From Clostridia bacterium DTU080 (GTDB taxonomy: Bacteria > Bacillota > Limnochordia > DTU080): a stretch of DNA of 9,894 nucleotides. The stretch spans positions 1 to 9,894 of the forward strand of contig LFTP01000114.1 in NCBI GenBank assembly GCA_001513395.1. Reading direction: 5' to 3'. Numbering within the stretch: position 1 is the first letter of the stretch; each line of letters begins with the position of its first letter. This document shows, in pieces, positions 1 through 6,285 of the stretch. The position numbers were made by a program, and so were the translations under genes. The notes under the pieces are model-generated. The model worked only from the letters and a program-made list of their open reading frames with translations. It was not told the DNA's origin and did no database searches.

Positions 1-50
1 ATGAGTGAACGCGTCATGGGGTTGAACATACCCTGAAGAAAATCCGCCAC
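1..50 (-). CDS. metI: Start of metI-like methionine ABC transporter permease (cut by window edge)
   Basis: Only the first 16 codons are present; the gene runs off the left edge. The reading begins at a GTG (50-48) and gives MADFLQGMFNPMTRSL. A strong purine-rich ribosome binding site (GAGGAGGGAGGG) overlaps the metN stop codon, 8 bases before the GTG. The position right after metN, 18 bases beyond its stop, is where the permease gene metI (metP in Bacillus) normally lies, so the product is most likely the membrane permease of the MetNIQ importer. The identification rests mainly on gene order; 16 residues are too few to prove the family. An in-frame ATG seven codons later is an alternative start, but it lies too far from the ribosome binding site. 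Confidence 0.6.
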   Translation of the reverse strand, partial: MADFLQGMFNPMTRSL

Positions 51-68
51 TGTGTTTACCCTCCCTCC

Positions 69-1208
69 TCACCGGCCTTGAGATGCGGAATGATTTGCGT
101 TTGTGTTCCCGTTACCCAGGACGTCCACGTCAACGCCGACGTTTTTCAGATACAGCAGTCCTTTTTCCACGTCCTCCGGTTCGCCGGCCAGCTCGACAAT
201 CAATGTTCCCCACGGACGATCCTGTAATCGGTCGATACGCCCGTAAAGGATGTTCGGCGTGACGGCGACATGTCGAACCAATTCGGCCATAACCGGTTTT
301 TCGGCCACCTCACCCAAGAAAGACAACTTGACCAACTTGCATCCCGGATGGGTCTCGCGCTTCAAGAGCTCGGCGGGAATCTCCGCCTCCATCTGTCCTC
401 TGAGCAGTCGACGTGTCACTGGGCTTTGGGGACGGGTAAAGACACGTGCGGTGTCTCCCACTTCGACCAACCGACCGCCGTCTATGACCGCCACCTGATC
501 GCAGATCTCTCGAATGACCCCCATTTCGTGAGTGATCATGACGATGGTCAGCCCCATTCGGCGACTGATGTCGCGCAAAAGATGCAGCACTTGCAGCGTG
601 GTTTCCGGATCCAGAGCTGAGGTAGCCTCGTCAGACAACAATACATCAGGCTCGTTGGCAAGTGCCCGGGCGATGCCGACGCGCTGCTTTTGGCCTCCGG
701 AAAGCTGTGTCGGATATGCGTCGGCCCGATCGGCCAAACCCACCAGCTCCAGCAGTTCTCGGACTCGCGCGCGGATGGAGCGTTTGTCAAACCCGGCAAT
801 CTCGAGAGGAAATGCGACATTACCGGCCACCGTGCGTGACGACAGCAAGTTGAAATGCTGAAAGATCATGCCTATTCGCCGCCGCGCCACCATCAGTTCC
901 GACTCTGACAGACGAGTCATCTGTTGGCCGGCTACCTCAATCTCACCGCAGTCCGGCTTTTCCAGCATATTGATGCAGCGGATGAGGGTGCTCTTGCCTG
1001 CCCCGGAGAGACCTATGACGCCAAAGATAACGCCCCTATGGATATCCAAGCTGATGTCGTTAAGCGCTTCAATTCGAGTGGCACCCGAGTTAAAGCTCTT
1101 GGTGACATTGCGTAAGCGGATGATCGGCGTCGTTTTAGTTGCCTGCGGTGAGCGTTTTTCCCCCGGAAAAAGAACAACCTCTCCGGATGGAAGAGGTTTA
1201 TTTCTCAT
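69..1208 (-). CDS. metN: Methionine import ATP-binding protein MetN
   Basis: Cytoplasmic ATPase of the MetNIQ ABC importer, which drives uptake of methionine. The 379-residue protein has Walker A GLSGAGKST (66-74), Q-loop Gln117, ABC signature LSGGQKQ (169-175), Walker B with the MetN-typical DEATSALDP (193-201) and H-loop His227. From about 290 to 365 there is a C-terminal NIL/ACT-like domain, which in E. coli MetN binds methionine and inhibits transport from inside. The start at 1208 is chosen because AGGAGGTG lies 7 bases upstream; the frame is open further upstream to an ATG at 1268, but that lies inside the riboswitch. The N-terminus has about 27 extra residues before the first beta strand compared with E. 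coli MetN. It is preceded by a SAM-I riboswitch and followed by metI, so it is the first gene of a SAM-repressed operon. Function is well supported; methionine rather than a derivative as substrate is inferred from the riboswitch and family. Confidence 0.95.
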   Translation of the reverse strand: MRNKPLPSGEVVLFPGEKRSPQATKTTPIIRLRNVTKSFNSGATRIEALNDISLDIHRGVIFGVIGLSGAGKSTLIRCINMLEKPDCGEIEVAGQQMTRLSESELMVARRRIGMIFQHFNLLSSRTVAGNVAFPLEIAGFDKRSIRARVRELLELVGLADRADAYPTQLSGGQKQRVGIARALANEPDVLLSDEATSALDPETTLQVLHLLRDISRRMGLTIVMITHEMGVIREICDQVAVIDGGRLVEVGDTARVFTRPQSPVTRRLLRGQMEAEIPAELLKRETHPGCKLVKLSFLGEVAEKPVMAELVRHVAVTPNILYGRIDRLQDRPWGTLIVELAGEPEDVEKGLLYLKNVGVDVDVLGNGNTNANHSASQGR

Positions 1209-1221
1209 ACTCTTGCACCTC

Positions 1222-1334
1222 CTCTCATCTCTCTGGAGAAAAAGAAAATCTCCAGCAGGAATTGGCACCTGGCGCCCTCAAGCGCTGGTTGCCGGGCTTC
1301 ATCGGGCCAGTCCCTCCACCTCTCTTGATAAGAG
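1222..1334 (-). promoter_or_regulatory. SAM-I (S-box) riboswitch in the metN leader
   Basis: Read on the minus strand, the leader carries the S-box core in order: P1 5' strand CTCTTATC, AAGAGAGGTGGAGGGA, CTGGCCCGATGAAGCCCGG with the kink-turn, CAACC, a P3 hairpin (GCGC/GGCGC), AGGTGCCAATTCC, a P4 hairpin (CTGGAG/CTCCAG) and the P1 3' strand GATGAGAG. P1 (1334-1327 with 1229-1222) forms 8 pairs, one of them G-U. The aptamer binds S-adenosylmethionine and represses methionine genes when SAM is high. No terminator hairpin or U-run lies between P1 and the start codon. The P1 3' strand instead overlaps the first bases of the AGGAGGTG ribosome binding site (1223-1216), which points to control of translation initiation. 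Confidence 0.94.
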
Positions 1335-1376
1335 CTTCCGATATGGTTGATTAGGTTTTGGATCAAGCTGGCTTTG

Positions 1377-1405
1377 AGTATACTCGCTTTTGACTGGGGT
1401 GTCAA
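1377..1405 (-). promoter_or_regulatory. Sigma-A-type promoter of metN
   Basis: On the minus strand a perfect -35 box TTGACA (1405-1400) is followed by a 17-base spacer and a -10 box TATACT (1382-1377, 5 of 6 matches). Transcription would start near 1370, about 36 bases before the riboswitch P1 helix. The strength of the match fits a gene whose control is exerted downstream, in the RNA leader. The -35 box overlaps one arm of the 12-bp inverted repeat at 1402-1505. Confidence 0.85.
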
Positions 1406-1505
1406 TTGGCTCCTGAGGAAAAATATAATGGGATGAAAAGGATGTCCGCACTGTGTAATCCATCTTCGCCGACACGGAGACAATGTGCTTGTCGGAGCCA
1501 ATTGA
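1402..1505. repeat. 12-bp perfect inverted repeat enclosing 80 bp
   Basis: TCAATTGGCTCC (1402-1413) and its exact reverse complement GGAGCCAATTGA (1494-1505) bound an 80-base AT-richer stretch with no gene. Inside lie a TATAAT at 1424-1429 on the plus strand, without a good -35 box, and a smaller dyad CCGACA/TGTCGG (1469-1474 and 1490-1495). The size and layout resemble a miniature inverted-repeat element, but no flanking target duplication was recognised. The left arm overlaps the -35 box of the metN promoter. It could also be a long-stem RNA or a chance repeat. Confidence 0.5.
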
Positions 1506-1531
1506 ACGCCACTGTTAGCTTCCCGGGGGGG

Positions 1532-2797
1532 TTAAGTGTCATGGCGCCACCATTCGACGCTGGCCACAAAGCGGTCAAGAGCCGCCTCACGCCGCTTAAG
1601 GCGAGCGCGAATACCCTCCGTGATCAAGCGTGTTTCCTCGGGCGTCAACGTCTCCATAAGACTCTCTCCGGCTTCCAACGCTTCACGTCCGGCTGAGTCC
1701 GCGGAGAAAAGCTCCATCAGGGCCGTCATCAACTTCGACCTGTCGAGCGCATGAAGCGTGTGCATGGCGGCGATCTGTACGGCACTCGCTTTGTCTTCGG
1801 TGACCAGTCTTCGCATCTGTGATGTCAATTCATCGGAAACCGGAGCCAGGCGTACCAGCTTGGCCGCGACTTCCCGTACCAAAGGGCTCTCGTTTCGCAG
1901 CAGATTTCGCAGTGTGGCTATCAGCGGGCCCGATTTGGCTGCGCTGATGATCTTACGCACTTCCACGGAGTTCTCCGCACCCGGATCCCAGCCGACGATT
2001 CCGGCCTGTTCGTAAGACAACAAGACCGCTGCGGCTCGTGTCCTGGTCTTGGCATCTACCAGAACCAGACCCACGAGATCTGAGATCACTTCAGGCATCA
2101 GACGCTCCGCGGTCAGAGTCAGGGCCAGATCACGCACTCGAGAGTTTTTGTCCTTCAGCCACGCCGAGATGAGCTTAGGTGAGGCTTGTTGCCCCCCTTC
2201 CATGAGCGCATCGTAGGCCTTTTTTTCCAAGCGATCCAGTTTATCACCCTGGGGCTTGCGATAGAATCTGGCCAAAAGATCTAACAGCCGTTCATCTTGT
2301 GACTTGCCCACAAGGTAGATCGCCAGACATTGCAGGAGATAGTCCTCCGACCACAGACTGCGGCGAATGGGTTCAACCAGCTCCTCAGGCGGAGCCGAAA
2401 GCACAATGCGGATCAGCTCGCCAGCCAGCCAACCCTCATCCGTGATGGCAATTACTCTGAACAGGGCCGGTAACGTGCTGGCAGAAACCGCTTGACTCAG
2501 GATCGCCTTGGCCTCTTCCCGCTCTTCATAGAACATGTGACGGATGTGTCGCTCCAGATCCTGAATGCTGTCTTGACGGTGGGCCCTTGTCATGTAATAG
2601 GAGTAAAAGTGGACTTGTACGGGCTGGGGCTGCATGCTGACGACACGGAGGAAGTAGCGGCCCTTGCGTGGCGACAACGCGAGTTCCTCCAGGGAAGACT
2701 GGACGTCAGGGCGCCAGACGTTTTCCTTTTCAGACAGCACAAGCATATCAAACAGGTTTTCAACCTTGAGCCGGTACGTCTCATTATCCATCCTCAT
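1532..2797 (-). CDS. HEAT-repeat-like protein of unknown function
   Basis: From the start at 2797 the protein has 421 residues. The N-terminal 90 residues or so are a mixed segment. From about 90 to the end it is almost entirely amphipathic helices in pairs, for example around 150-180, 205-235, 295-320 and 330-365 (such as SPLVREVAAKLVRL), typical of HEAT or ARM solenoids used for protein-protein contacts. No catalytic motif, signal peptide or membrane span is visible. The start is uncertain. ATG 2797 has AGAGGGG about 11 bases upstream. An ATG at 2917 would add 40 residues rich in Trp, Tyr and Pro that also look coded, but it lacks a ribosome binding site. The frame stays open upstream into the previous gene. 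It lies downstream of the LolA-like gene but seems to have its own promoter at 2966-2993. The partner of the solenoid cannot be told. Confidence 0.75.
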   Translation of the reverse strand: MRMDNETYRLKVENLFDMLVLSEKENVWRPDVQSSLEELALSPRKGRYFLRVVSMQPQPVQVHFYSYYMTRAHRQDSIQDLERHIRHMFYEEREEAKAILSQAVSASTLPALFRVIAITDEGWLAGELIRIVLSAPPEELVEPIRRSLWSEDYLLQCLAIYLVGKSQDERLLDLLARFYRKPQGDKLDRLEKKAYDALMEGGQQASPKLISAWLKDKNSRVRDLALTLTAERLMPEVISDLVGLVLVDAKTRTRAAAVLLSYEQAGIVGWDPGAENSVEVRKIISAAKSGPLIATLRNLLRNESPLVREVAAKLVRLAPVSDELTSQMRRLVTEDKASAVQIAAMHTLHALDRSKLMTALMELFSADSAGREALEAGESLMETLTPEETRLITEGIRARLKRREAALDRFVASVEWWRHDT

Positions 2798-2965
2798 GCC
2801 GACAATAACCCCTCTTGGTTGATATTGCCCCAGACAAGACAACTTGTGCCACTTCGGCCATCCTTGGCACCAGTGCACAAGAAAAGGGTAGGGCTGCCCC
2901 TCTTGTTGCCCCAACATGGCGAGACCAAACCGATAGGATAGCAAGACGAAATGGATTTCACCATC

Positions 2966-2993
2966 ATTATACCAGAAGTGCTTAGCCAGGCAA
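2966..2993 (-). promoter_or_regulatory. Predicted promoter for the HEAT-repeat gene
   Basis: On the minus strand a perfect -10 box TATAAT (2971-2966) lies 16 bases after TTGCCT (2993-2988, 4 of 6 matches to TTGACA), just past the stop codon of the LolA-like gene. Transcription would start near 2959. That allows either proposed start of the HEAT-repeat gene (2917 or 2797) and excludes any start further upstream. Confidence 0.55.
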
Positions 2994-3012
2994 ATGAAAC
3001 GCCCGCCACGCC

Positions 3013-3612
3013 TCAATCGTTCAGACGATAGTCCCGATAGGTGACGGTCAGCCGTACGGCAAACGGGGAGATGCTTGCCTCCTGCCGAGCGAGTACCGCA
3101 AAACCGTCCATGGACATATAAGTGTGGTCGACACGCACTCTGCCCCAACTGTAACGGGCTTCCGTTCGTCTCATAAGATGCTCATGCTCGTCGATCCAGA
3201 TACGACCTTCTATGGCACCCGTGTAGAATTGGGGTCGGCGGACTCCCTTGAGTACGTGACACATCAGTCCGTTCACTTGCTCCATGCCCATGTATTCCAA
3301 ATCGAAGTTTGCCAAGGCCTTTTCAAAATCCGCAAGATCGGCAAGAAGATCGGGTGGTATGAACGATGGAGCTCCCTTGGCGTGGACGCTGACCGCGTCA
3401 CCGCGTCGCGTCACCGTGGCGCTGAAACGCCATCGGCTCAAAATGGCGCTCATGTTTACGTCCTGAGTAAAGACCACGTGTTCAGGTTGACGCATAGCCT
3501 CGCGCATTAAAGACAGTATGCGCTCCGCCTCGGATTCTTGAGTCATCCCGGCCAGACTTCCGCAGGTCAAAAGAAGGCTCGTCATAGTCAAGATACGTAT
3601 CCAACGTCTCAT
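3013..3612 (-). CDS. Exported LolA/LolB-like protein of unknown function
   Basis: The 199-residue product begins with a signal peptide: RRWIR, then a hydrophobic run ILTMTSLLLTCGSLAG, with possible cleavage near residue 23. A Cys lies in the hydrophobic region (LLLTCGS), so a lipoprotein is possible, though the lipobox is poor. The mature part alternates beta strands and resembles the LolA/LolB-type half-barrel, with a characteristic stretch around GRIWIDEHEHLMRR and a C-terminal YRDYRLN similar to the TYSDY.LN endings of outer-membrane lipoprotein-sorting-like proteins in Gram-positives. In Bacillota such proteins sit outside the membrane and their ligands are mostly unknown. The start at 3612 was chosen because it places the signal peptide at the terminus; a GTG at 3639 would add nine charged residues. 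The gene diverges from the RING/solute-binding fusion gene and is followed by the HEAT-repeat gene. The family assignment is by pattern and moderate. Confidence 0.75.
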   Translation of the reverse strand: MRRWIRILTMTSLLLTCGSLAGMTQESEAERILSLMREAMRQPEHVVFTQDVNMSAILSRWRFSATVTRRGDAVSVHAKGAPSFIPPDLLADLADFEKALANFDLEYMGMEQVNGLMCHVLKGVRRPQFYTGAIEGRIWIDEHEHLMRRTEARYSWGRVRVDHTYMSMDGFAVLARQEASISPFAVRLTVTYRDYRLND

Positions 3613-3643
3613 GGATGCTTCTTTCAACTCGGGCCTCACTTTC

Positions 3644-3672
3644 TTGCCGCATTCCTGCGGGAATGCTATGCT
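3644..3672 (+). promoter_or_regulatory. Promoter with an 18-bp palindromic operator candidate
   Basis: TTGCCG (3644-3649) and TATGCT (3667-3672) are spaced by 17 bases, and the -10 box carries the TGn extension (TGC before TATGCT). The spacer is filled by a perfect palindrome, arms GCATTCC (3649-3655) and GGAATGC (3660-3666) around TGCG. A dyad exactly between -35 and -10 is the usual place for a dimeric repressor or a MerR-type activator. The same region lies upstream of the divergent LolA-like gene, so one regulator could act on both. No regulator gene is adjacent. Confidence 0.5.
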
Positions 3673-3704
3673 AAAAGCAAGTCCTTAGGAGAGAGGAAAC
3701 GCCT

Positions 3705-4589
3705 ATGGAGGATCACTTGAAGGAGCGCATCTGGACACTAAGCGACAGCGATGAGGCCGCCTCGGACTGTCAAGCCTGTGAGGAGCCTCTACAGGTCGGC
3801 GACGAGGTTGCTGAATGCCCTCGATGTAAGGCCCTTCATCATCTGGCGTGTTGGATCCGACGAGGAGGCTGTGCCCGCCACGGCTGTCCCCAGACGGCGG
3901 ACGAGTCGTTGACCGAAAAGGTACCCCCCAAAAGGGATCCGCCCGCGCGTGATACTCTCGCTTGGCTTCCGGCGGCGCTCACGGTCGTGCTTTTTGTTGG
4001 AGCCATAATAGGTATCGTATGGTCATTCGTGCACGAGCCATCGTCAGAAGGGCGCATCGCCATTATGACGACTACTGGATCTGATCTCGATTACCTGCAA
4101 GCCTTGGCCAATGATTTTAGTGAAGCTCACGAAGATCTTGAAGTGAGTGTCATTGTGCTTCCTGCAGACTCTTATGACATGTACGAACAGAAGCTGGTCA
4201 CCATGCTGGTGGCCAAGGATCCGCCTGATATCGTCATGCTTCCCTATTCGCGTTTTGTCGTCTATGCCAGCCGAGGAGCTCTCGCCTCTCTTGAGGTGAT
4301 AAAAGACGCGGTAGCTGAGGCCGTTCCCTACGGTGAACGCCTGGCTAACGGTGAGGTTGACGGTAAGCTCTATGGCATCCCTCATCCGTCGCGACCGGTT
4401 ATTATGGCGATACCGGCTTCCAGTCACAATGTTGTCGAGGCTACGGGATTGATGCTGCACATCGCCACCAATCTTCCGTTCGAGCCGGGTATCGATGATA
4501 TCGCCCAGGACAGGCTGTTGGGGACCGTGCCGACCCTTCCACCCGGTGACAGGAATGATGATGATAAGGACACCAATGACGGTGATTGA
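3705..4589 (+). CDS. Membrane protein: RING-like zinc finger fused to partial ABC solute-binding domain
   Basis: The 294-residue protein has three parts. Residues 22-61 hold a Cys/His cluster, C22-x2-C25-x12-C38-x2-C41, H45/H46, C49, C56, C61, with the CPRC..HHLACW..GGC pattern typical of the prokaryotic RING finger (Prok-RING_1) family. Residues 86-108 form one membrane span. Residues 117 to about 265 resemble the N-terminal lobe of family 1 extracellular solute-binding proteins: a beta strand GRIAIM, a helix with ALANDFSEAHEDLEV, then DPPDIVMLPYSRFVVYASRGAL and the late motif GKLYGIPH. The second lobe is missing, and the protein ends in an acidic Asp-rich tail. By topology the zinc finger should be cytoplasmic and the binding lobe outside. 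AGGAGAGAGG precedes the ATG. Full-length solute-binding proteins have about 400 residues, so the domain is either a true half-domain sensor or truncated. The role is unknown; signalling of an extracellular ligand across the membrane is a guess. Confidence 0.85.
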   Translation: MEDHLKERIWTLSDSDEAASDCQACEEPLQVGDEVAECPRCKALHHLACWIRRGGCARHGCPQTADESLTEKVPPKRDPPARDTLAWLPAALTVVLFVGAIIGIVWSFVHEPSSEGRIAIMTTTGSDLDYLQALANDFSEAHEDLEVSVIVLPADSYDMYEQKLVTMLVAKDPPDIVMLPYSRFVVYASRGALASLEVIKDAVAEAVPYGERLANGEVDGKLYGIPHPSRPVIMAIPASSHNVVEATGLMLHIATNLPFEPGIDDIAQDRLLGTVPTLPPGDRNDDDKDTNDGD

Positions 4590-4659
4590 GTCTGTTGCTT
4601 AGTCGGTTAGCGGTTGGTGATCGGTTTTTCTCTCTTGCTATGGGTCAAGGGACGGTCTC

Positions 4660-5880
4660 TCATCTCTCCATCAGCGCTCGGATAGAATTTTGAATGATCT
4701 GTTCAATAGCCGGATCAAACGGCGCAGGCAGGTTGTATACTTGTGCCGAGGTATCCGGCTCATATCCTCCTTCAGGGAAGTAGCGAGCGGGCGCGATATA
4801 GCCGATCAATCCATTGCAGTAAGCGACAGGTATCATGTGGCGCCATGGTTGCAGGTTCTTTATGAATAAGCCATAGTCGCAGCAGACCTCGCCGCTCATG
4901 CCGATCAAGGTAAGTTCACGGGCCAGATCAAGGCGGTGGATGTTGAAAGGAGCCGTGTGGCTGCCATCGGCCAACGGTAAATCTAAGCCTTCCGCGTTAC
5001 TGTAGAGATGGCTTGTCAGCTTTGCAGCCGATTTTTTCACGGAGCGACTCACTTCCGCACCCAAGGCATGGCCGAAGATCGTCACTTCCTCAGGAAGGCC
5101 TCTGCGGAATCGCTTGGCCCCGATCACTGTGCAGTTGGGCCGCACATCACCGAAGCAGCCGGCCAAAAAGCCGACGCTGGCCTCCGGAAACTCCTTTTCC
5201 AGCCAACGGCGAGCAGCTCCCGGGTATTCCGCCGATATCGTGTAGTCTCCGAGGACTGTGGGATGACAGGTAAAATGGAAGAGCAATCCTGCGATGCGGT
5301 CGGTTTCGTTATCGATAAGGGAGATCGCTATGACCTCATCGTCACGCACCCCTGAGGGATCGGGCGCCATTGCTGTGCCGTTTTCTGTCCGCACTCGGCG
5401 GTTGATACTGAAACCGGTAAGCTGGCCTCTGCTCAACCTTACACTGACGGTACGCAGGCGCTGACGCGCCTCATCCATCCCGTTGATGATCCGGCTCCGC
5501 AGGTCTGAAAGGTAGGCGCTGTCCGGAGGACCGCCCGCGGTTAGCAGAGTGTCGACCGTCTGCGGACCGGAATGAGTGTGACTGGCGGCCAAAAAAACGT
5601 CCTTGGGGGACAACCCGAAGCGCTCCGCTGCCGCCTTTTGAATGTCTGCCGTAAGGGTGGCCCCAAAGCCGATGATATCCGCTGTGACGATACAAGCCGC
5701 GTTGTCGTCTGTTTCCAGCCAAAAGACGCGGGCCTCAAGTTCGTCTCTGACTGCTTCGGAACCGTGGTCACGAAAGCCAAAACCCGCTAATGCGATACCG
5801 ACCGGCGGCGTGATATTGACCTTGGCTGTACCTAATCGCACGGTAATTCCCCCCGCAAAGAAGGCTGAAGGTAGCGGCAT
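4660..5880 (-). CDS. Short neutral/alkaline ceramidase-family metallohydrolase
   Basis: The 406-residue protein matches the N-terminal catalytic domain of the neutral non-lysosomal ceramidase family. It has KVNITPPVG near the start, ASHTHSGP (99-106), FHFTCHPTVL (201-210), GCFGDVRPN (241-249), GMSGEV (327-332) and GYIAPARYFPEGGYE (360-374). His101/His103, His206, Glu331 and Tyr373 fit the zinc ligands known from Pseudomonas ceramidase. The C-terminal Ig-like domain of true ceramidases (around 650 residues) is absent and there is no signal peptide, so a cytoplasmic amidase or hydrolase with another substrate is likely. The start at 5880 has GAGG seven bases upstream. A GTG at 5841 after GGGGGAA would begin MRLGTAKVNITPP, the usual family start, and is a good alternative. 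It lies downstream of the Gfo/Idh/MocA gene on the same strand, which suggests a shared catabolic role for a sugar or glycolipid, by inference only. Confidence 0.88.
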   Translation of the reverse strand: MPLPSAFFAGGITVRLGTAKVNITPPVGIALAGFGFRDHGSEAVRDELEARVFWLETDDNAACIVTADIIGFGATLTADIQKAAAERFGLSPKDVFLAASHTHSGPQTVDTLLTAGGPPDSAYLSDLRSRIINGMDEARQRLRTVSVRLSRGQLTGFSINRRVRTENGTAMAPDPSGVRDDEVIAISLIDNETDRIAGLLFHFTCHPTVLGDYTISAEYPGAARRWLEKEFPEASVGFLAGCFGDVRPNCTVIGAKRFRRGLPEEVTIFGHALGAEVSRSVKKSAAKLTSHLYSNAEGLDLPLADGSHTAPFNIHRLDLARELTLIGMSGEVCCDYGLFIKNLQPWRHMIPVAYCNGLIGYIAPARYFPEGGYEPDTSAQVYNLPAPFDPAIEQIIQNSIRALMER

Positions 5881-6285
5881 TCCCCTACCTCATATGTCTT
5901 GAAGCACCATGGATCGTGCGACTCGCGGAATCGCCATCGCTGTATTCATGGAACTTCCGTGACCGATGGTCGGCGGCAGTCTTTTCAGACACTTGATGTT
6001 GGGCGATGAGGCAGGGGTGTTTTGATGCACCCCTGCCTGGCAGTACCTGTTTAGGCCGATGCGCACTATACCGTAGGTGACACTGCCCGTTGCCTCGATT
6101 CGTGCTGTTGAAGCACCTACCGCGAGCCCAAAGCCGGAGAAGCGCCCCAGGGTGCCTATGTCGTTCGCTCGTAACGCAGCTCGCCCTTAGACGAGCTTGG
6201 GTTGGTTGCGCTTGCGGCTGTCGCCACACATGATCAGCCCTCGCAGGCCACGAACGGTCGGCAGCTTGATCAAGATAATGCTCAA
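5881..6285 (-). other. 405-base spacer with hairpins and a decayed-looking open frame
   Basis: No gene with a credible start and ribosome binding site was found. On the minus strand, the frame of the upstream oxidoreductase continues after its TAG stop for 32 codons to a TAA (6189-6187) and is then open for another 98 codons to a TGA (5892-5890). That TGA sits right at the ribosome binding site of the ceramidase-like gene. The open stretch has GC-rich third positions and could be the remnant of a coding region or of the intergenic RNA. Also present are an 11-bp hairpin at 6009-6038, a 6-bp dyad AGCTCG/CGAGCT (6178-6197), and GTAGGTG/CACCTAC (6073-6079, 6114-6120), which competes with the local stem GTGCT/AGCAC (6102-6116). 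No tRNA or recognised riboswitch was seen. Confidence 0.4.
6009..6038. repeat. 11-bp inverted repeat forming a GC-rich hairpin
   Basis: AGGCAGGGGTG (6009-6019) and CACCCCTGCCT (6028-6038) are exact reverse complements around an 8-base loop. Neither strand has a T-run after the stem, so it is not a standard intrinsic terminator. It could stabilise or process the transcript between the oxidoreductase and ceramidase-like genes, or be a dispersed palindromic repeat. Confidence 0.6.

Noticed and set aside
868..1350. Plus-strand open frame of 160 codons opposite metN
   Set aside because: It lies over metN and the riboswitch, has no ribosome binding site, and its translation is Arg/Ser-rich without any recognisable domain; it is a shadow of the coding strand.
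1424..1429. TATAAT on the plus strand as a promoter
   Set aside because: No -35 box at a proper distance and no plus-strand gene follows.
2492..2941. Plus-strand open frame of 149 codons opposite the HEAT-repeat gene
   Set aside because: No ribosome binding site; it is antisense to a frame with clear helical-repeat character.
4590..4659. Terminator between the convergent genes
   Set aside because: A TTTTTCTCTC run is present at about 4624-4634 but no stable stem precedes it on either strand.
6073..6120. tRNA-like cloverleaf in the spacer
   Set aside because: No T-loop GTTCRA motif, no acceptor stem and no anticodon arm of the right length.
5885..6229. 114-codon minus-strand frame starting MWRQPQAQP
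   Set aside because: Low-complexity, Arg/His/Ser-rich translation, no ribosome binding site; the other frame discussed for this spacer looks more protein-like.
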